This document shows positions 55,551 through 64,000 of a stretch of 64,000 bases of DNA, piece by piece. Under the pieces are notes generated by a model. That model was not told the origin of the DNA and made no database searches. It worked only from the letters and a program-made list of their open reading frames with translations. The DNA comes from CAVSRC01 sp963830205 (GTDB lineage Bacteria > Pseudomonadota > Alphaproteobacteria > Rhizobiales > Kaistiaceae), in contig CAWHLP010000016.1 in assembly GCA_963830205.1 (NCBI GenBank), positions 48,833 to 112,832 of the forward strand, in the 5' to 3' direction. How positions within the stretch are numbered: position 1 is the first letter of the stretch; each line of letters opens with the position of its first letter. A program made the translations under genes and the position numbers.

Positions 55551-56066
55551 ATGCAAAACACACATATGCCTCCGGCCAAGGGCATCGGCCTCTTGGTCCA
55601 CGACGTCAGTCGTCTCCTGCGCCGCCGGATCGATCATCAGGCGCAGGCCGTCGGCCTGACCAGCGCCCAGTGGCGGGTGCTCGCCGCCGTCTCGCGCGCC
55701 GAGATGCACGGCGAGGAGCCGCTGCACCAGGCGACGCTGGCCGAAATGATGGATATGGAGCCGATCACCCTCAGCCGCCAGGTCGACCGCATGGAGGCGG
55801 CCGGCATGATCGAGCGGCGTCCCGATCCCGTCGACCGGCGGGTGAAACGCCTCTACCTGACCGCGGCGGCCCGCCCGCTGGTCGACAAATTCCGAAGCGT
55901 CGCTACATCCTGCTACCACAACGTGCTGACCGGCATCAGCGACAATGAAGTGGAGCAGGTGGTCGACATCCTGACACGAATTCGCGCCAACCTCGTGCAC
56001 AATGTGGACCAGCCCAGCGATCTGGCTTCCACTGAGACCACAACGACACGTCAAACCCAGCGATAG
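55551..56066 (+). CDS. MarR-family regulator of the emrAB operon
   Basis: The ~171-residue protein has the MarR fold: GIGLLVHDVSRLLRRRIDHQAQAVGLTSAQWRVLAAVSRAE, recognition segment HQATLAEMMDMEPITLSRQVDRMEAAGMIERRPDPVDRRVKRLYLT. The start is unsure; ATG at 55551 and 55566 are both possible, and neither has a strong ribosome site. It heads an operon with emrA (15 bases later) and emrB and should repress all three genes. Confidence 0.87.
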   Translation: MQNTHMPPAKGIGLLVHDVSRLLRRRIDHQAQAVGLTSAQWRVLAAVSRAEMHGEEPLHQATLAEMMDMEPITLSRQVDRMEAAGMIERRPDPVDRRVKRLYLTAAARPLVDKFRSVATSCYHNVLTGISDNEVEQVVDILTRIRANLVHNVDQPSDLASTETTTTRQTQR

Positions 56067-56081
56067 AGAAAGCGTCACGTT

Positions 56082-57201
56082 ATGAGCGCCGATGGGGGAA
56101 CTCCGAACACTCCGCATCGCGGAGCGGCGCCGACCGGCACCGCTCCGGCGACGCCGCACGACACGCCGCGCAAGCCCAGCAAGGTCCGCCGCTACCTCAT
56201 CATGGCGGCGGTGCCGGTCGTGCTGCTTCTCGTCGGCGGCTATTTCTGGCTGTCCGGCGGGCGCTACGTCACCACCGACAACGCCTATGTCCAGCAGGAC
56301 CGCGTGACCGTCTATGCCGACGTGTCCGGGCGTATCTCCGAGGTCGATGCCAGCGAGAACCAGCAGGTCGCCGCCGGCGATCTCCTCTTCCGCATCGACC
56401 CGGAGCCCTACCGCATCGCGCTTGACCAGGCCAATGCGACGCTGGCGACGGCGCGCTTCCAGGTCGCCCAGTACCGCGCCAACTACCAGCAGGCGCTGTC
56501 CGCGCTGAAGGCCGCCGAGGACAACAACGACTTCCAGGCCAAGAGCCTGCAGCGCCAGCAGGACCTGCTCAGCAAGGGGGTTTCGACCCAGGCGACCTTC
56601 GACCAGGCGCAGAATGCCGCCCACGCCGCCGAACAGGCGCTGTCGCAGGCCCAGCAGAACGTCGCCGCCGCATTGTCCGCGCTCGGCGGCAATCCCGACA
56701 TCGACACCGACAAGCACCCGCTGGTGCTGGCGGCGCTGGCCAAGCGCGAGCAGGCCGCGCTCGACCTCAAGAACACCGAAGTGCGCGCTCCGGCCGCCGG
56801 CGTCGTCGCCCAGGCCGATCGCATGCTCGTCGGCCAGTACCTCACCTCGTCGGTTGCGGTGATGAGCCTGGTCGAGAGCCGCACGACCTGGATCGAGGCG
56901 AACTTCAAGGAAACCGAACTGGCCAACATGCATCCCGGCCAGAAGGCGACGGTGTCGATCGACGCCTATCCCGGCCACACCTTCCAGGGCGAAGTCGCCA
57001 GCGTCGGCGCCGGCACGGGCTCGGAATTCTCGCTGCTGCCGGCGCAGAACGCCACCGGCAACTGGGTCAAGGTCGTCCAGCGCGTGCCGGTGCGCATTTG
57101 CATTCGACAATCCCGACCCGGGCGTGCCGCTGCGCATCGGTCTCAGCGCCTATGTCTCGGTCGACACCGACAGCACGCCGACCCATACGGCGGCGAACTA
57201 G
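56082..57201 (+). CDS. emrA: Membrane-fusion protein EmrA (frameshifted near the end)
   Basis: EmrA links the inner-membrane pump EmrB to an outer-membrane channel. The protein has a proline-rich tail, one membrane anchor near residues 38-57 (YLIMAAVPVVLLLVGGYFWL), the lipoyl half-motif TTDNAYVQQDRVTVYADVSGRISEV, a long coiled coil rich in Gln and Ala (residues ~105-200) and the returning lipoyl half (EVRAPAAGVVAQADRMLVGQYL). One extra T near 57103 breaks the last frame; without it RVPVRI is followed by AFDNPDPGVPLRIGLSAYVSV. About 372 residues. Confidence 0.9.
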
Positions 57202-57226
57202 TCCGCAACGCCTGTGAGCTGAAGCC

Positions 57227-58810
57227 ATGAGCGGCACCGACGTGCACGGCCAGCCATTCAAGGAGGTCAAGCACCGCGGCCTGATCACAGGCTCGGTGAT
57301 GATCGCCATGATCATGGTGATCCTCGACATGACGATCGCCAACGTCGCTTTGCCCCACATGCAGGCGAGCCTCGGTGCCGATCAGACGACGGTCACCTGG
57401 GTGCTGACCTCCTATATCGTCGCTCAGGCGATCGCCACGCCGATCACCGGCTGGCTGTCGGACAATATCGGCCGCAAGAAGCTGTTCGCCGTCTGCGTCG
57501 CCGGCTTCGTCCTCTCCTCGGCGCTGTGCGGCACCTCGCTCAGCCTCAACGAGATGGTGCTGTTCCGCGTCATGCAGGGCGCCTTCGGCGCAGCGCTGGC
57601 GCCGCTCTCGCAGTCGACCATCCTCGACATCAACCCGCGCGAGCGCCACGGCCAGGCGATGGCGGTGTGGGGCATGGGCATCATGATCGCGCCGATCATC
57701 GGCCCGACCATCGGCGCCTACCTCACCGACAATTTCAACTGGCGCTGGGTGTTCTACATCAACGTGCCGGTCGGCATGGCGGCGCTGGCCGGCGTGATCC
57801 TGTTCATGCCCGACACGGTGCGCCGCATCCGCAAGTTCGATTTCCTCGGTTTCGGCCTGCTCGCCCTAGCCATCGGCGCGTTGCAGATCATGCTCGACCG
57901 TGGCTCCGAGCTCGACTGGTTCCACTCGAACGAGGTTCTGCTCGAGACCGGCATCGCCATCGCCGCGGCCTGGATGTTCCTGGTCCACACGGCCACCCAC
58001 GAGGAGCCGTTCCTCGACCGGCGCCTGTTCGTCGACCGCAACTTCACCTCGGCGCTGATCCTCATCTTCATCGTCGGCATCGTGCTGCTCGCCACCATGG
58101 CGCTGCTGCCGCCGATGCTGCAGAACCTGATGGGCTATCCGATCATCACCGTCGGCCTGGTGCTGGCGCCGCGCGGCCTCGGCACGATGGCGGCGATGAT
58201 GGTGGTCGGCCGGCTGGTCGGCAAGATCGACCCGCGCCTGCTGGTCGGCTTCGGCCTGTCGATGACCGCCCTGTCGCTCTACCAGATGACGTCATTCGAC
58301 ATCGGCATGGACTACTGGCCGCTGATCACCTCGGGCGTCGTCCAGGGCTTCGGCCTCGGCTTCGTCTTCGTGCCGCTGACGACCGTCGCCTTCCAGACGC
58401 TCGATCCGCGCCTGCGCACCGAGGCCTCCGGCCTGTTCAACCTCATCCGCAACATCGGCTCGTCGATCGGCATCTCGATCATGGCGGCGCTGCTCACCAC
58501 CAACCTGCAGACCAACCACGCCGATCTCGCCAGCCAGATCAGCCTGTTCAGCCAGAACCTGCCGGCCTTGGGCGTGAACCCGGCCATGCTGGCGACGCCG
58601 GCCGGCGCCCAGACCGCGGCCCAGCTCGACGGCCTGATCACCCAGCAGTCGCTGATGATCGCCTATCTCGACGACTTCAAGGCGATGTTCATCATCACCC
58701 TCACCGCCCTGCCGCTGCTGCTCTTGCTGCGCTACAAGAAGCTGGGCGCGGCCCCCGGTCGGGAGCGCAAGCAGGAAGCGGAACAGCCGGCCATGGTGAT
58801 GGCCGAATAG
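57227..58810 (+). CDS. emrB: DHA2-family MFS pump EmrB
   Basis: The 527-residue exporter has 14 membrane segments: MVILDMTIANVALPHMQASLGAD, TGWLSDNIGRKKLFAVCVAGF, GMGIMIAPIIGPTIGAYLTDNFNWRWVFYINVPVG and RTEASGLFNLIRNIGSSIGISIMAALL are family hallmarks. It is intact and follows emrA by 25 bases. A diverged second copy of its last ~57 codons lies at 60634-60812, beyond an SDR and a LysR gene, so something was inserted or recombined at its 3' end. Confidence 0.92.
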   Translation: MSGTDVHGQPFKEVKHRGLITGSVMIAMIMVILDMTIANVALPHMQASLGADQTTVTWVLTSYIVAQAIATPITGWLSDNIGRKKLFAVCVAGFVLSSALCGTSLSLNEMVLFRVMQGAFGAALAPLSQSTILDINPRERHGQAMAVWGMGIMIAPIIGPTIGAYLTDNFNWRWVFYINVPVGMAALAGVILFMPDTVRRIRKFDFLGFGLLALAIGALQIMLDRGSELDWFHSNEVLLETGIAIAAAWMFLVHTATHEEPFLDRRLFVDRNFTSALILIFIVGIVLLATMALLPPMLQNLMGYPIITVGLVLAPRGLGTMAAMMVVGRLVGKIDPRLLVGFGLSMTALSLYQMTSFDIGMDYWPLITSGVVQGFGLGFVFVPLTTVAFQTLDPRLRTEASGLFNLIRNIGSSIGISIMAALLTTNLQTNHADLASQISLFSQNLPALGVNPAMLATPAGAQTAAQLDGLITQQSLMIAYLDDFKAMFIITLTALPLLLLLRYKKLGAAPGRERKQEAEQPAMVMAE

Positions 58811-58814
58811 GAAA

Positions 58815-58835
58815 GCGGCCGAATTCTCCGGCCGC
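58815..58835. terminator. Hairpin after emrB
   Basis: GCGGCCG and CGGCCGC pair around a seven-base loop, five bases after the emrB stop. The following CTTCC is a weak T tract, so termination may be partial. Confidence 0.45.
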
Positions 58836-58862
58836 CTTCCACACGCAATCGCTGTCACCACC

Positions 58863-59588
58863 TCACATCGCGGCGAACTGCTTCTCCACCGCTTTGTGGT
58901 CCGTCTTCCAGGCGGCGTACATCTGGCGCGACATGGGATCGGGAAAGATGTCTTCCTCACCGGCGTCAATTCCCGCGACGATTGCTCGCGCAACATCGGC
59001 CGCGCTCGTCTTCGGCATCTCGACAGCGGCAATCATGTCGGTGTCGACCGCCCCCGGAAAGACACCGTGAACGGCGATTCTCTTGCCGGCCAAGTTGGCG
59101 CGAAGCGACTGGGTCATGGACCAGGCGGCGGCCTTGGACGCGTTGTAGACACCGAGGCCTGGCATGCTTGCCAGCGCGACCAGCGTCAGCATATTGACGA
59201 TCGCGCCACCGCCGTTCTTCTCGATCACCGGCGCGAATGCACGCGCCAGGGCGAGCTTGCCGTAGAAGTTCGTCTCGAACTCGCGGGCCACGATGTCGAG
59301 CGGCGCGTCGAGGATGCCGCCGAAGTCGAGGACGCCGGCATTGTTGATGAGAAGGTTCACGTCGGGCGCTTCCGTTGGAAGCGCCGCGATCCGCGTTCGA
59401 TCCGTCACATCCGCCTGAAGCGGTATGATTCGCTTGCTGTCGATTGAGGTGACCGCGTCGAGGCTATCGAGCCGCCGGGCGGCCGCATAGACCTTGCCGG
59501 CCCCCGCATCGAGCAGAGCCTCGACGAGCACCCTGCCAATTCCACGATTGGCGCCGGTGACAAGGGCAGTTGAGTTCTTGATTTGCAT
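58863..59588 (-). CDS. SDR-family oxidoreductase
   Basis: The 241-residue classical SDR has the motif ALVTGANRGIGRVLVEALL, ADVTD, LLINNAGVLDFGGIL, the catalytic Tyr-Lys in GLGVYNASKAAAWSMTQSLR and PGAVDTDM. It is complete, with a likely ATG at 59588. It lies between emrB and the duplicated emrB end, so it belongs to the inserted module. The LysR gene just upstream on the same strand is its natural regulator. The substrate is unknown. Confidence 0.85.
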   Translation of the reverse strand: MQIKNSTALVTGANRGIGRVLVEALLDAGAGKVYAAARRLDSLDAVTSIDSKRIIPLQADVTDRTRIAALPTEAPDVNLLINNAGVLDFGGILDAPLDIVAREFETNFYGKLALARAFAPVIEKNGGGAIVNMLTLVALASMPGLGVYNASKAAAWSMTQSLRANLAGKRIAVHGVFPGAVDTDMIAAVEMPKTSAADVARAIVAGIDAGEEDIFPDPMSRQMYAAWKTDHKAVEKQFAAM

Positions 59589-59713
59589 GTTTCCGACCCT
59601 CGCTGGAGCTAAAGCCGCCGATAGCGGCATCTCCGGAAGGCTAGTTGCCGATGGCGCCGGCCGACACCACGGCACCGGCAGGACACTCATGCAGTCCGCG
59701 CACGAATGACCCG

Positions 59714-60619
59714 TCAGACCTGCGCTTCCTTCAGCGACTTCCGCAGGAAGTCGCCGAACACCCGCACCTTCAGGGGAACATGTGCGCGCGTCGGATAGAC
59801 CATCCAGATACCGGTTTCGAAGTCCGAGGCCGTCACGTCATAGTTCCCGAGCACACGTTTCAGCACCCCGCTCGCGATATCGTCCGCGACCATCCAGTTC
59901 GGCAACAAGGTCACGCCCATTCCTGCAACCGCGCACTGCTGCAGCGCAACAGCCGTCGAGATGACGACACGCCCGCGGACCGGCACTTCGCGAGTCTCGC
60001 TCTTCCGCTCGCGGAATATCCAACGCGTTCGGAAACCCGGAAACGGAAACAACAGGCACTCGTGGTCGCGGAGATCCTCCGGCTGTCTGATCTCCGCATG
60101 AGCAGCAAGATACGCGGGGCTCGCGCACACGACGTAGGAGGTACGCAACAGTCGCCGCGCGACGAGGCCGGATTCGGTGAGATGTCCAAGGCGGATGGCA
60201 ACATCGATGCCCTCAGCGACGATATCGACCACCGACTCGGTCAGAAGCAGGTCGACCGTCAGGTCAGGGTACAGCGCCATGAAGCGGGGAAGCAGCGGCA
60301 CGAGGCGGCGCTGGCCGAACGACACCGATGTGGTGACGCGAAGCGTACCTCTTGCGCGGGTGTTCGCCTCGGCAACGCTCTCCCGCGCGCCGCGCAACTC
60401 CTCGATCACCGGCTGCACACGATCGAAAAACACCGTGCCGGCCTCGGTCAGCGCCAGGCGTCGTGTCGTGCGCTGGAATAGTCTACCGCCGAGTTCTTCC
60501 TCGAGAGACGCGATCGTCCGCGAAATGACCGAGGGGTCGGCGTCACGATCGCGCGCAACGGCGGCAAAGCTGCCTCGCCGAACGACATCGACGAATATCT
60601 CCAAAGCCGTCACGTCCAT
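59714..60619 (-). CDS. LysR-family transcriptional regulator
   Basis: The 301-residue protein has the helix-turn-helix MDVTALEIFVDVVRRGSFAAVARDRDADPSVISRTIASLE and an effector domain with LRVTTSVSFGQRRLVPLLPRF. It is intact. GGGAGGGG precedes the ATG at 60619. Only about 15 bases further upstream the sequence becomes the duplicated emrB end, so the original promoter region was apparently lost and transcription must begin inside that relict. It is co-oriented with the SDR gene. Confidence 0.88.
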   Translation of the reverse strand: MDVTALEIFVDVVRRGSFAAVARDRDADPSVISRTIASLEEELGGRLFQRTTRRLALTEAGTVFFDRVQPVIEELRGARESVAEANTRARGTLRVTTSVSFGQRRLVPLLPRFMALYPDLTVDLLLTESVVDIVAEGIDVAIRLGHLTESGLVARRLLRTSYVVCASPAYLAAHAEIRQPEDLRDHECLLFPFPGFRTRWIFRERKSETREVPVRGRVVISTAVALQQCAVAGMGVTLLPNWMVADDIASGVLKRVLGNYDVTASDFETGIWMVYPTRAHVPLKVRVFGDFLRKSLKEAQV

Positions 60620-60633
60620 GCCCGCACCCCTCC

Positions 60634-60812
60634 CCGCCATCACACAGCAGGCGCTGATGATCGGCTATCTCGCCGACTTCAAGGCGATGTTCCTGATCAC
60701 GCTCGCCGCCCCGCCTTTGCTGCTCCTGCCGCGCTACCGCAAGCTCAACCCGGTTTCCGGCCGGGCCCGCCAGCAGGAGGAAGAGCAGCCCGCCATGGTG
60801 ATGGCCGAATAG
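60634..60812 (+). pseudogene. Second copy of the emrB 3' end
   Basis: Read in frame, this stretch gives ITQQALMIGYLADFKAMFLI and ends EEEQPAMVMAE with a TAG stop, aligning without gaps to the EmrB C-terminus. I count 15 differences in 57 residues. It has no start or ribosome site. It is either the displaced original end of emrB or the last part of a lost neighbouring paralogue. Confidence 0.88.
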
Positions 60813-60861
60813 CGCCAGCCGGCATTCTCGGGCCTACAGGCGCCGGCACCGTGGTCCCCGG

Positions 60862-61599
60862 CTACTGGCCCCAGACCGCGAACGCCCCGACGACGAACCC
60901 GACGGCGGCCAGCCCGGCCACGATCGCTCCCACCAGCTCCCAGTTGCCCGAGCGGCCAAGCGAGCGGCCGCGCTCCTCCTCCGACTTGGTGCTGATGATG
61001 AACGGCCGCTTCGCCTCGCCCGACTTGCCGATCGTGCCGCCGGCAATCACCGTGCCGAGCAGATAGACCGGAACGTCGGCGGCGACGATCCACTCGGTAT
61101 AGCGATAGCCGAGGGTGCCGGCGCCGAGGAGCCCGCTCACCAGGGTGCGGCCGAGGCCGGCCGATTTGGTGTGGCGATGGACCTGCTCGCCCTCGACCTT
61201 GGCCCCGTCGAAATCGACCGCGACCGAACCGGTAGCGTCCGCGATGACGACCCCCTGAGCCGACTTGATGGTGTTGCGCACCGGTTCGAACTCGCGGTCC
61301 GTTTCGATCGAGCCGTCCGCGCGCCGGCTCTCCTTTTCGACCTCGCGCTCGGTGAGGGCGCGATACCAGACGCAGGGCACCTTCGCGAACTCGGAAGTAA
61401 TCGGAGCCGGACAGCGGAACTGTCCCTTGAGCTCGACCAGCGTGCCCGGCGCCTTGCCGGCGATATCGCCGGCGTTGCTCGTTTCCGTCGCCGCCATTGC
61501 GGCCATGTCGAGACCGACGCGCGAACGCGCCCGCATCAGGCCAATCGCAATCAACCCCGCGAAGCCGGCCAAGACCAGCAGCGCCCATTGTATTGTCAC
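60862..61599 (-). CDS. GIDE-domain membrane protein (MUL1-like, no RING)
   Basis: The 245-residue protein has an N-terminal membrane segment (WALLVLAGFAGLIAIGLM). A central region is typical of the GIDE/BAM domain known from the mitochondrial E3 ligase MUL1 (AGKAPGTLVELKGQFRC, KVPCVWYRALTEREVEK, TIKSAQGVVIADATGSVAVDF, then YRYTEWIVAADVPVYLLGTV), and a second membrane segment closes it (LVGAIVAGLAAVGFVVGAFAV). The RING finger of the eukaryotic proteins is absent. The start is a GTG at 61599 with GGAGTAGG upstream. It lies six bases after the ALDH16 gene, so the two are cotranscribed. Function unknown. Confidence 0.78.
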   Translation of the reverse strand: MTIQWALLVLAGFAGLIAIGLMRARSRVGLDMAAMAATETSNAGDIAGKAPGTLVELKGQFRCPAPITSEFAKVPCVWYRALTEREVEKESRRADGSIETDREFEPVRNTIKSAQGVVIADATGSVAVDFDGAKVEGEQVHRHTKSAGLGRTLVSGLLGAGTLGYRYTEWIVAADVPVYLLGTVIAGGTIGKSGEAKRPFIISTKSEEERGRSLGRSGNWELVGAIVAGLAAVGFVVGAFAVWGQ

Positions 61600-61605
61600 A
61601 GGAAC

Positions 61606-63988
61606 CTACTCCCCGTAGGGAATCCAGATGTTCTTGACCTGGCAGGCGCGCGCCAGCAGTTCGCGCCCGCCGCCGATGGCCGGGTCGTCCCAGTCGCGCT
61701 TCACCGTCTCGCACCAGGTCTGCTTGAGGTTGCCGGCCGACGCCTTCTCCACCGCCGCCGCGCCCTCGCGATCGCCGAAGTACCAGATCGCTTCGACCGC
61801 ATCGTGCTTGGCAAGCTCCAGCGCCAGGGCGCGCTTGTCGCCGGTGACGATGTTGACCACGCCGCCGGGCACGTCCGACGTATCGAGCACCTGATAGAGA
61901 TCGGTGGCGATCAGCGCCTGCGCCTCCGACGGCAGCATGACCACCGCATTGCCGGCGGCGATCGCCGCCCCCATCAGCGAGACGAAGGCAAGCAGCCCCG
62001 GCTCCTCCGGACAGGCGATGCCGACCACACCGACCGGCTCGTTCATGGCGAGCGCCAGTCCGCGGAAGGGCGGGCGGTGGACGGCACCCTCATGCTTATC
62101 GGCCCACGCCCCCCACTGGAACAGGCGCCGGATGGAGGCATCCACCTCGATCCGCGTCTTGGCGCTCTTGACGCCACGCAACAGCCGCAGCCGGTCGGCG
62201 AACTCGGCCGCCCGCGCATCGAGGTTCTCGGCGATGTAGTAGAGGATCTGTGCGCGATTGTGCTCCGACGTGGCCGCCCATTTGGGCGCCGCCTTGCGCG
62301 CCGCTTCGACCGCCTCGCGGATGTCCTTGCGGTTGCCCTCGCCGACCTCGCCGACGAGCTTGCCGGCCGGCGAGCCGACGCCGCGCGAATAGCCGCCGTC
62401 GGGCCGGGCCTGCTTGCCGCCGATATACATCTTCGCCGTGCGGTCGATGCCGCCGCCGATCAGTTCCAGGCCCATCTCCGGCTTCGTCGGCGGCTTCTCG
62501 GCGAGCGCCCTGGCCGACTTGATCCAGCGCGGCTTGGTGTAGGCGGCGACGCCCTCGCGGCCGCCCTCGCGGCCATAGCCCGATTCCTTGTAGCCGCCGA
62601 AGCCGGCGGAGGCGTCGAACAGGTTGGTGGAATTGACCCACACCACGCCGCATTTGAGCTTGGGCGCGATGTCGAGCGCGAGGTTGATCGATTTCGACCA
62701 GACGCTGGCGGCAAGCCCGTATTCGGTGTTGTTGGCGAGCTCGACCGCCTCTTCCGGCGTGCGGAAGGTCATCTCGACTACGACGGGGCCGAAAATCTCC
62801 ACCCGCGCCACCGTCGAGGCCGGCTCGACATTGGTCATCAAGCGTGGGCGGGAAGTAGCAGCCGGTGGCGGGCAGCGGCGCGCTGCCCTGGAAGACCTGC
62901 GCCCCCTCGGCGACGCCCTGGGCGACCAGGCTGCGGATGCGTTCGAGCTGGATCGGCGAGACGATGGCGCCGACGTCAATCGCCTTGTCGAGCGGGGCGC
63001 CGACGCGCAGCGTCTCCAGCCGCGCCTTCACCTTGGCGACGAAGGCCTCGTGGATGCCCTCCTGCACCAGCAGGCGCGATCCGGCGCAGCACACCTGGCC
63101 CTGGTTGAACCAGATGGCGTCGACCACGCCCTCAACCGCCGAATTGAGATCGGCATCGTCGAAGACGATGAACGGCGACTTGCCGCCGAGCTCCAGCGTC
63201 AGCGACTTGCCGGAGCCCGCGGTCAGCTCGCGGATACGGCGGCCGACCTCGGTCGAGCCGGTGAAGGCGATCTTGTCGACGTCCGGGTGCTTGACCAGCA
63301 TCTCGCCGGTGGCGCCGTCGCCGGTGACCACGTTGACCACGCCCTTGGGCAGCCCCGCCATCTCGCAGATGTCGGCGAAGAGCAGCGCCGACAGCGGCGT
63401 GAACTTGGCCGGCTTGAGGATGCTGGTGTTGCCGAGCGCGATCGCCGGGGCGATCTTCCAGGCGGCCATCAGCAGCGGGAAGTTCCACGGGATGATCTGG
63501 CCGCAGACGCCCACCGCCATGCGGTCGGCGAGCTCGGTATCCATCAGCTCGGCCCAGCCGGCGTGGTGGTAGAAGTGCCGCGCCACCAGCGGGATGTCGA
63601 TGTCGCGCGTCTCGCGGATCGGTTTGCCGTTGTCGATGGCTTCGAGCACGGCGAACAGCCGGCTGTGGCGCTGGACCAGCCGGGCGATGGCGTAGAGATA
63701 TTTCGCCCGCTCGTAGCCGGGGAGCCGCGACCATGGCCCCTGGGCCTTGCGCGCCGCCTGGACCGCCGCGTCCACGTCGCGCTCGTCGGCGCGCGCAACG
63801 CGCATGATGAGGGCATCGGTGGAGGGGTCATGCGTCTCCAGCCAATCGCCCGATTGGGGCGCCACCCAGGCGCCGCCGATGAACAGCTTGGCGCCCTCGC
63901 CGTGGCGGGCGATCCAGTCGCGCGCCTCGGTGTCGCTCTCCGGCGCCGGCCCGTAGTCCATTGTGTCGAGGATTTCAGCGACCGACAT
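61606..63988 (-). CDS. ALDH16-type tandem aldehyde dehydrogenase (frameshifted)
   Basis: The restored protein of about 793 residues carries two aldehyde-dehydrogenase domains. The first is complete, with PWNFPLLMAAWKIAPAIALGN, the catalytic Glu in LELGGKSP and catalytic Cys in NQGQVCCAGSR near residue 300, then EIFGPVVVEMTF. The second (from about residue 500) starts again with a SNRKDIREAVEAARKA-like block but lacks the Cys motif, so it is probably structural. This is the ALDH16 architecture known from a Loktanella enzyme. One extra T near 62843 breaks the frame between CYFPPTL and MTNVEPAS. Stop at 61606. Confidence 0.88.
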
Positions 63989-64000
63989 GGCTTGGCTCCC

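Overview
The window is a GC-rich chromosomal segment that reads as an alphaproteobacterium of the order Hyphomicrobiales (Rhizobiales). The supporting signs are a rhizobial-type homospermidine synthase, a complex palindromic repeat of the kind common in Bradyrhizobium-like genomes (38018-38105), many short-chain dehydrogenases, LysR and MarR regulators and ABC transporters, a CobW/WD40 pair and a two-domain ALDH16. The genus cannot be fixed from this sequence alone.

Layout. 1-6.1 kb: an S41 peptidase (cut by the window edge), homospermidine synthase hss with an AT-rich insertion at its 3' end and the displaced old 3' end beyond it, then a WD40 protein and a CobW-type metal GTPase. 6.3-12.1 kb: small enzymes with their regulators (VOC protein, F420-type NADP reductase/LysR, RHH repressor plus SRPBCC protein, hydrolase/TetR, DMT exporter). 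12.1-22.7 kb: a minus-strand block reading creatininase, FAD-linked oxidase, SDR, two DppA-like binding proteins and dppBCDF; this looks like uptake and processing of small amide or peptide compounds. 22.8-25.3 kb: a GGDEF-EAL membrane protein. 25.7-34.6 kb: a nitrogen-heterocycle theme, with RidA, a LysE exporter and a probable 8-oxoguanine deaminase on the minus strand. Facing them is a plus-strand operon of NMT1-type ABC transporter, cytosine-deaminase-like amidohydrolase, a second FAD-linked oxidase and a flavodoxin-fold reductase. 34.7-45.5 kb: MarR, SDRs, DMT transporter, 2-hydroxyacid dehydrogenase, DenD, aminotransferase, LysR and a RutE-like nitroreductase. 45.5-51.9 kb: MFS pumps, a non-coding stretch with a possible structured RNA, cold-shock protein, BioY, MarR and a DUF2189 membrane protein. 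52.2-64 kb: a eukaryote-like (type 2) isoleucyl-tRNA synthetase, a MarR-EmrA-EmrB efflux operon with an SDR/LysR insertion at the emrB 3' end, a GIDE-domain membrane protein and an ALDH16 double aldehyde dehydrogenase.

The most interesting structural signal is that two unrelated protein genes (hss and emrB) each carry a foreign-looking gene pair directly after an intact 3' end, and a second, diverged copy of the same 3' end lies on the far side of that pair. This is the footprint of an insertion that brings its own replacement 3' end, and no integrase is visible. Separately, about 18 reading frames are broken by small frame shifts, most of which behave as one extra base, including the essential ileS; this looks like a base-calling or assembly problem rather than biology. 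Coordinates of such genes are given for the whole restored gene.
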